A stretch of 19,640 nucleotides of DNA. Source: an uncultured Bacteroidota bacterium (GTDB taxonomy: Bacteria; Bacteroidota; Bacteroidia; Chitinophagales; Saprospiraceae). The notes under the pieces are model-generated. The model made no database searches. It saw only the letters and a list, made by a program, of their open reading frames with translations, and was not told the origin of the DNA. Positions 15,180 through 19,640 of this stretch are shown piece by piece (within the stretch, counting starts at the first letter, position 1; each line of letters starts with the position of its first letter). The stretch is taken from the NCBI GenBank assembly GCA_937926185.1, contig CALEYM010000033.1, positions 1-19,640 on the forward strand. The letters run 5' to 3'. Made by a program: the position numbers and the translations under genes.

Positions 15180-15275
15180 GTCGCCGACTGATCGGTCCCG
15201 TATCCGGAACCCCGGGCAGCGAATTTCTAAATACTTTCCCTACATTTATCCCCGAAAACAATCCAATTACACAGC

Positions 15276-17054
15276 ATGACCGGACTAAACCCCTCCCCGG
15301 ATCAACTTCGCCGGCTGAAGGACGCCTTCCGCGAGCTCAAAGCCGAGCAGGATCAGCTCCTGCGCCAGGCCGAGAGCCGCACTTTCGTACACACCCGCGT
15401 GTACCGCCAGGTGCGCGACGAGCGCAAATGCCTGCTCATCGGTCGTAAGGGCGCGGGTAAAACCGCCCTGCTCGTCGGTTACCGCGCCGAAAACCGCGAC
15501 GATTACCTGGCCGAAGCCGACATCGACATCATCGCCGACGAGTTTCCGCTGGAACCCCTGTTCCACTTCTTCTACCGGGAAGTGTACGACAAACTCAACA
15601 AACGCGCCGGCGGCAGCAAATCGACCGACCTGGCGCATTTTCTCGACCCCACCAAAGTAGCCACTTACGCCTGGAAACAAAGCCTCACCGCTTCGGCCGT
15701 GTGCATGGCCGCCCAGCAAATCCTGTCCTCCGATTTTGCGGAAAAATTGTCGGACGACGAAAAACGCACACTGGAAGAAGCCCTGGAACACGTGCTGAAA
15801 CTGCTGGGCGCCACCAACGGCAAACGTAAAGTGGGTGGAGGCGAAGTGCTGGGACCCTTTCTGGTGTACTTTTTTACCAATTTCGCCGAACTGATCGAAG
15901 TAGCTATAGAGCAGTCGGTAGGCAGTTTTGCCGGCTTAGTGGCCAAAATTACCGGCCAGCTCAGCCTGCTGGCCAAAAACAATACCGACGAGGCCCTGCG
16001 CCGGCCCGTGCAGCAGATCCGCAATATCCTGGAACGCCACGGCAAAAAGGTGCTGCTCACGCTCGACCGCTTCGACGATTTCTACGACGAGTTCCAGTAC
16101 CGGCAAACCACCGGACTCATGCTGGAAAAACGGACCTTCCTCTCCGCTTTACTCAAAGGCCTGGTGATCGCCGCCCGCGACCTGCAACGCGACACGGCGC
16201 ACTTTTCCTGGATGCACATGATCTTCACTATCCCGATGGACAAGTTCCTGGAACTGCAACTCCGCGAACGCGCCGACCTGGAAAGCAACCACGTGGTGCG
16301 CCTCGAATGGACGCCCCGGGAATTGTACGAACTGGTGAACCGCCGCATCGCCGCGGCCCTGCAGCTGCCGGAAAAAGAAATTCCGAACGCCTGGAACATG
16401 CTGTTCCCTTTCGACGTGGCCAACGGCCGGTTGAAGGAGGTAAAAGTAGATTCCTTCCTGTACATCGTGCGCCATTCGTTGTGGAACCCGCGCGAAATAC
16501 ACATGTACCTTAAGGCGTTGTTTGCCGAAATGGAAAAAGGACCCGCCGACGAGGAAATGTTCCGCCGCGTGGTGCGCGCCGAAACGGAGAACATCATCCG
16601 GCGCGAGTTTATCGGGCAGTTTATCGGCGAATTTCACGGACTTCAAAAAGTACTGAACAAACTCAGCAACGTGCAGCTGCGCACCGTGCTGCCCTACGAA
16701 GACTTTTGCGACAAACTCGGCGGGCTCGAACTTTTCGAAGATTGCCGTGCGCCCGACCTGATTGCCGTGCGGCTTTTTCACATGGGTGTGGTGGGCGTGC
16801 GCGTGAATGCCCGCCGCACCGACGGCAACCTGCCCGTGGTGACCCAGCAAAAACAGGAGATCGCTTACCGTTTTTGCTTCAATTCCGACGAAAACGACCC
16901 CTTTTCTCCCGGCTGCGACGTGTGCGTACACCCCATTTTTTTTGAATACCTCAACATCAAACACGAAGAACCGTACGTGGTGAATCAATTGGTGTGGGAG
17001 ATGTTTCCGCAGGCAAAACCTGCTCGCCGGACGAATTTGTCGTCCGACGAATAA
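15276..17054 (+). CDS. P-loop ATPase of the Sll1717 type (KAP/STAND-like), orphan
   Basis: The protein has 592 residues and is predicted to be cytoplasmic. A helical N-terminus (1-45) leads to a Walker A at 56-63 (GRKGAGKT). Walker B is VLLTLDRFDDFYDEF (259-273), with D264 as the Mg ligand and DD at 267-268. FTIPMDKF (317-324) is in the sensor 1 position. The motif HSLWNPREIHMYLKAL (400-415) looks like the arginine-containing sensor 2/lid helix of ORC- and STAND-like ATPases. Residues about 440-590 probably hold winged-helix and effector-like parts; there is no nuclease, TIR or protease motif I recognise. An insert with hydrophobic helices (about 135-235, e.g. VLGPFLVYFFTNFAELIEVAI) separates Walker A from B. 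Related orphan ATPases are often seen near defence genes, but no defence partner lies next to it. Its function is unknown. Confidence 0.72.
   Translation: MTGLNPSPDQLRRLKDAFRELKAEQDQLLRQAESRTFVHTRVYRQVRDERKCLLIGRKGAGKTALLVGYRAENRDDYLAEADIDIIADEFPLEPLFHFFYREVYDKLNKRAGGSKSTDLAHFLDPTKVATYAWKQSLTASAVCMAAQQILSSDFAEKLSDDEKRTLEEALEHVLKLLGATNGKRKVGGGEVLGPFLVYFFTNFAELIEVAIEQSVGSFAGLVAKITGQLSLLAKNNTDEALRRPVQQIRNILERHGKKVLLTLDRFDDFYDEFQYRQTTGLMLEKRTFLSALLKGLVIAARDLQRDTAHFSWMHMIFTIPMDKFLELQLRERADLESNHVVRLEWTPRELYELVNRRIAAALQLPEKEIPNAWNMLFPFDVANGRLKEVKVDSFLYIVRHSLWNPREIHMYLKALFAEMEKGPADEEMFRRVVRAETENIIRREFIGQFIGEFHGLQKVLNKLSNVQLRTVLPYEDFCDKLGGLELFEDCRAPDLIAVRLFHMGVVGVRVNARRTDGNLPVVTQQKQEIAYRFCFNSDENDPFSPGCDVCVHPIFFEYLNIKHEEPYVVNQLVWEMFPQAKPARRTNLSSDE
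17028..17046 (-). terminator. Hairpin in the overlap zone of the convergent ATPase and MFS genes
   Basis: CGGACGA (17028-17034) and TCGTCCG (17040-17046) pair perfectly around ATTTG. The hairpin sits inside the last codons of the plus-strand ATPase and 12 bases past the stop codon of the minus-strand MFS gene, so it could serve as the latter's terminator. No T-tract is present. Confidence 0.3.
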
Positions 17055-17058
17055 TGCC

Positions 17059-18393
17059 TCAGGGTTCCTTAACCTCCCCATACCGTCGTTGCAGCCAAAG
17101 CAAGAGCGCCAGACTGATGGAAAACCAGACCACCAGCGACACGATGGAATTGCGCATGCTGCCGGTAAGGTTGTCCATATATCCCCATATCAGCAGCCCG
17201 CACATCATGGCCACCTTTTCCGACACGTCGTAGAAACTGAAATAACCAGCGTTGTTGCCCGTTTTGGGCATGAGTTTGGAATAAGTGGAACGCGACAAGG
17301 CCTGTATGCCGCCCATCACCAAACCGATAAAACCGCCGGCGATATAAAAGTGCAGCGGCGTGGCGATATAAAACGCGCCCAGGCATATACCGATCCACAG
17401 GACGACGGCAGCGGTCAGCGCGCGCAGGTTGCCCATTTTTTTTGACAGCCAGGCGAACAGGTAGGCGCCGGCGATGCCCACGTATTCCAGCACCAGAATG
17501 GTGATGATCAGCTGCGTCATTCGCAGGTGTATTTCTTTCTCGCCAAAAGAAGCCGCCATGAACATGACCGTTTGCACGCCCATGATGTAGAAAAAGAAAC
17601 TCAGCAGAAAAAGGCGCAGCCGGGGTTCTTCTTTCAGGCGTTTCCAGATTTTGTGTAATTCCTTGTAGCCGTTGAGCAGGTAGTGGCCGCTCGCCGGTGT
17701 TTTGGTGGCAATGCGGTTGGGCAACCGGGAAAAGGTGATCTGCGCAAACCCCAGCCACCACACCCCGGTGAGCAAAAAAGCCAATCTCGGCATGAAGGTG
17801 TTGTCGGTTATGCCGAATACTTCTTGATTGAGGATCAGGGCCAGGCAGATCAGCAGCAGGATCGTAGAGCCCAGATATCCGAAGGAAAAGCCTCTTGCGC
17901 TGACTTTATCCTGCCGGTCCGCCGTGGCAATAACGGGTAAATAGGAGTTGTAGAAAACAATGCTGCCCGAATAGCCGATGGTTGACAACAACATTCCGGT
18001 GAGGCCCAGGTTTATCTGTTCGCGGTCATCGAACCAAAAAAGCAGCAGGCAGCCCAGTATTCCCAGGTAACAGAACATGCGCATGAACCATTTCTGGTTG
18101 CCTGTATAGTCGGATATGGAAGACAACAAGGGCGAAATGAGGGCCACTATCCCAAATGCAAGTCCCATGTTGATGGAGTAGATCGCCGTATTTTCCATGC
18201 GCATGCCGAAAACCTCGATGGCACCCGATCCATTCAGCCGGGTGACCGAGTTGTAGTAAGCCGGGAAAATAGCCGAGGTGATCACCAGGATATACGCGGA
18301 GTTGGCCCAGTCGTACATCGCCCACGACCAAATCGTTTTGGGATCATTTTTCGAAATAATCCCTTCTGTTGTTTTTTCGTCTATAATAACCAT
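17059..18393 (-). CDS. MFS permease of the UMF1 / Atg22-like family
   Basis: The protein has 444 residues and about 12 hydrophobic spans in the inner membrane. WSWAMYDWANSAY (22-34) just before the first span is the diagnostic opening of the UMF1/Atg22-like efflux family. Yeast Atg22 exports amino acids from the vacuole; bacterial substrates are mostly unknown, so export of amino acids or small metabolites is only a guess. A loop in the middle (about 225-250, KTPASGHYLLNGYKELHKIWKRLKEEP) separates the two six-helix halves. It follows the Omp85-type gene by 48 bases on the same strand, and that spacer is almost entirely a 9-nt tandem repeat. It ends 4 bases from the convergent ATPase gene. ATG 18393 forms part of the last repeat unit, with no Shine-Dalgarno. 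Confidence 0.88.
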   Translation of the reverse strand: MVIIDEKTTEGIISKNDPKTIWSWAMYDWANSAYILVITSAIFPAYYNSVTRLNGSGAIEVFGMRMENTAIYSINMGLAFGIVALISPLLSSISDYTGNQKWFMRMFCYLGILGCLLLFWFDDREQINLGLTGMLLSTIGYSGSIVFYNSYLPVIATADRQDKVSARGFSFGYLGSTILLLICLALILNQEVFGITDNTFMPRLAFLLTGVWWLGFAQITFSRLPNRIATKTPASGHYLLNGYKELHKIWKRLKEEPRLRLFLLSFFFYIMGVQTVMFMAASFGEKEIHLRMTQLIITILVLEYVGIAGAYLFAWLSKKMGNLRALTAAVVLWIGICLGAFYIATPLHFYIAGGFIGLVMGGIQALSRSTYSKLMPKTGNNAGYFSFYDVSEKVAMMCGLLIWGYMDNLTGSMRNSIVSLVVWFSISLALLLWLQRRYGEVKEP

Positions 18394-18437
18394 ATAAACC
18401 TTTATAAACCCTCTAAACCATCTAAACCCTCTAAACC
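18391..18437 (-). repeat. Five tandem 9-10-nt repeats filling the spacer and including the MFS start codon
   Basis: Reading the minus strand, the units are GGTTTAGAG (18437-18429), GGTTTAGAT (18428-18420), GGTTTAGAG (18419-18411), GGTTTATAAA (18410-18401) and GGTTTATATG (18400-18391). The ATG that closes the last unit is the start codon of the MFS gene. The array begins 4 bases after the stop codon of the Omp85-type gene (18442-18444). Confidence 0.8.
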
Positions 18438-18441
18438 TCCC

Positions 18442-19640
18442 TTAAAACGCCTCTCCGAGGAAAAAATAGAACCCGCTTTGGCGCTTGCCGGGGCCGTCGG
18501 AGTCGTTGCGCAGCGCGATGGCATAATCGATCCGGATATTGGCCCGTGAAGTTTTGTTGAGCAAAATGCGCAATCCGCCGCCGGCTGCCAGGTTGAAGCG
18601 GTTGAGGCGCACCGGCTCGCCGTCGTGAAAAACCTGGGCGCCGCCCAGAAAACCGACGATGCCGAGCCGTTTCCATACCTGCCAAAGTTTGGACGGCTGC
18701 CCTTCGCGCCACAGGGGCAGGCGGTATTCGGTTTCAAAAGCAAGTAAATGGTGATCCTGGTAGGTGCCCCGGAAAAAACCCCGGATAAACTTGTGGCCGC
18801 CTACCCGCGACAAAGCCCGCAGGGGCACGGCGTCGTCGGTGTATTCCAGGCTGGCCAACCCGCGCAGTGCCAGTGTATGGTTTCGCCAGGGGTTGATATA
18901 TTGCCGCCATTCAAGGGAGTAGAAATTAAAAGTATAATCGCTGCCGATCCATTTGCCGTAGTGGCGGTTATTGAACTCCAGAAAAGTGCCTTTCAATGGA
19001 TTGATTACATTATTTCGACTGTCGTATAGCACCTGAAACCCGATACCCGAACGCAGACCCGTTACCGGAAGGTTTTGTATCCGTACCGAATCGGCATTCA
19101 GGTATCGGAAAGCATCGGGTTCCTCGTACCGGTACAGGTATTCCAGATCACTTTGAAGTCCCACATACAGGTTGGGTCGCACTTTGTGCAGTATCGCCGG
19201 GGAAAATTTGATCCGGTTGGAATTGAAATTCAAATAATTCAGGGTATCCGCTGTGCCTTTATCGTCCATTTCAACCAGTAAAACGGAAGCATCGTTGCCA
19301 AGGCCGTAGTTGCGGTCGGGATAGCGTTGCAATAACAGCTCGCCCCGTGTGCGCCACTTGCGCCGATGCGTGAACACCTCCCAGCGGCTTTCCACCACGG
19401 CCTGTTTCGCCAGCGTATACACCCCCAAAAATTCGATATTGGACAATGGCGTGGCTTTGTCGCCCTTGCGCAGATCGAGATAATAAATACCGATGGCTCC
19501 CAGCGTGAGTTTGGTTTCGGGCGCGTAGCTGATAGCCGGGAAAATATCCAGTCGCTTGTAATCGCGTTTGGGCGGCGGCTGGGTTAATGAGTCAGGCTTT
19601 TGGCTAAAAGCCGGGCTTGTGATCGATACCACTATTATCA
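18442..19640 (-). CDS. Omp85/BamA-type outer-membrane barrel protein without POTRA domains, 5' end cut by the window
   Basis: The visible part has about 398 residues and stays open to the window edge. A GTG at 19632 could serve as a start, but the preceding codons are open and IVVSITSPAFSQ looks like the end of a signal peptide, so the true start is probably outside. After a short periplasmic linker (PPPKRDYKRLD) the whole chain is an amphipathic beta barrel. The Omp85 landmarks are YDSRNNVINPLKGTFLEF (about 203-220) and GGHKFIRGFF (278-287), the latter being the (V/I)RGF loop-6 motif. The chain ends with a phenylalanine, as outer-membrane barrels usually do. There is no room for POTRA repeats, so it belongs to the short D15/surface-antigen group, not to BamA itself. 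Its role could be lipid, protein or metabolite passage. It is probably co-transcribed with the MFS permease downstream. Confidence 0.82.
   Translation of the reverse strand, partial: IIVVSITSPAFSQKPDSLTQPPPKRDYKRLDIFPAISYAPETKLTLGAIGIYYLDLRKGDKATPLSNIEFLGVYTLAKQAVVESRWEVFTHRRKWRTRGELLLQRYPDRNYGLGNDASVLLVEMDDKGTADTLNYLNFNSNRIKFSPAILHKVRPNLYVGLQSDLEYLYRYEEPDAFRYLNADSVRIQNLPVTGLRSGIGFQVLYDSRNNVINPLKGTFLEFNNRHYGKWIGSDYTFNFYSLEWRQYINPWRNHTLALRGLASLEYTDDAVPLRALSRVGGHKFIRGFFRGTYQDHHLLAFETEYRLPLWREGQPSKLWQVWKRLGIVGFLGGAQVFHDGEPVRLNRFNLAAGGGLRILLNKTSRANIRIDYAIALRNDSDGPGKRQSGFYFFLGEAF

Noticed and set aside
18391..18437. CRISPR-like interpretation of the short tandem repeats
   Set aside because: Units are 9-10 nt with no unique spacers, far below CRISPR repeat size, and no cas gene is present.
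18402..18743. 113-residue minus-strand frame ending in a repeated Gly-Leu-Glu/Asp-Gly-Leu tail
   Set aside because: It overlaps the Omp85-type gene in another frame; the repeated tail is only translation of the 9-nt intergenic repeat.

Overview
The window looks like a chromosomal segment of a Bacteroidota bacterium, probably from the Saprospiraceae/Chitinophagia side. This rests on several signs: -7 promoter elements of the TAnnTTTG type, almost no Shine-Dalgarno sequences, a gliding/T9SS type B C-terminal domain (CHU_C), Gln at the predicted +1 of signal peptides, and a high share of secreted or outer-membrane proteins. No rRNA, tRNA, CRISPR array, insertion sequence or integrase was found. 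No gene-free stretch reaches 300 bases; the longest is 12838-13115.

Layout. Positions 1-870 form a visibly AT-rich patch. It holds the 3' end of an AAA-type ATPase, then a DUF4276 (TOPRIM-like) gene split by an apparent one-base deletion. This looks like a degraded ATPase-plus-nuclease defence pair acquired by transfer. From 893 on, the DNA is GC-richer and looks like housekeeping or envelope chromosome. It starts with a secreted M14 zinc carboxypeptidase and a HEAT-repeat lipoprotein fused to a cyclophilin. A small dimeric alpha/beta-barrel protein follows. Next is a divergent secreted CotH-like kinase-fold protein with a 118-residue partner. On the minus strand come a LamG/CHU_C secreted adhesin-like protein and a PfkB sugar kinase. 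panD (aspartate 1-decarboxylase, plus strand) faces a 776-residue CotH kinase-family surface protein on the minus strand. The plus strand then carries a secreted GH65 glycosidase and an orphan Sll1717-type P-loop ATPase. The window ends with a minus-strand pair: a UMF1/Atg22-like MFS permease and a POTRA-less Omp85/BamA-type barrel that runs off the end.

How the genes fit together. There is no single pathway. The common theme is the cell envelope: extracellular peptide and sugar breakdown (M14, GH65), folding (cyclophilin), surface display (CHU_C, two CotH-fold proteins) and an outer-membrane barrel.

The least explained structure is non-coding. Three short spacers carry related 7-10-nt repeats built on GGTT/AACC. 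Two are tandem arrays directly in front of start codons, and one is a perfect 19-bp hairpin. Several gene ends also place the stop codon inside or at the edge of a hairpin, including a 26-bp palindrome that runs exactly from one stop codon to the facing one.
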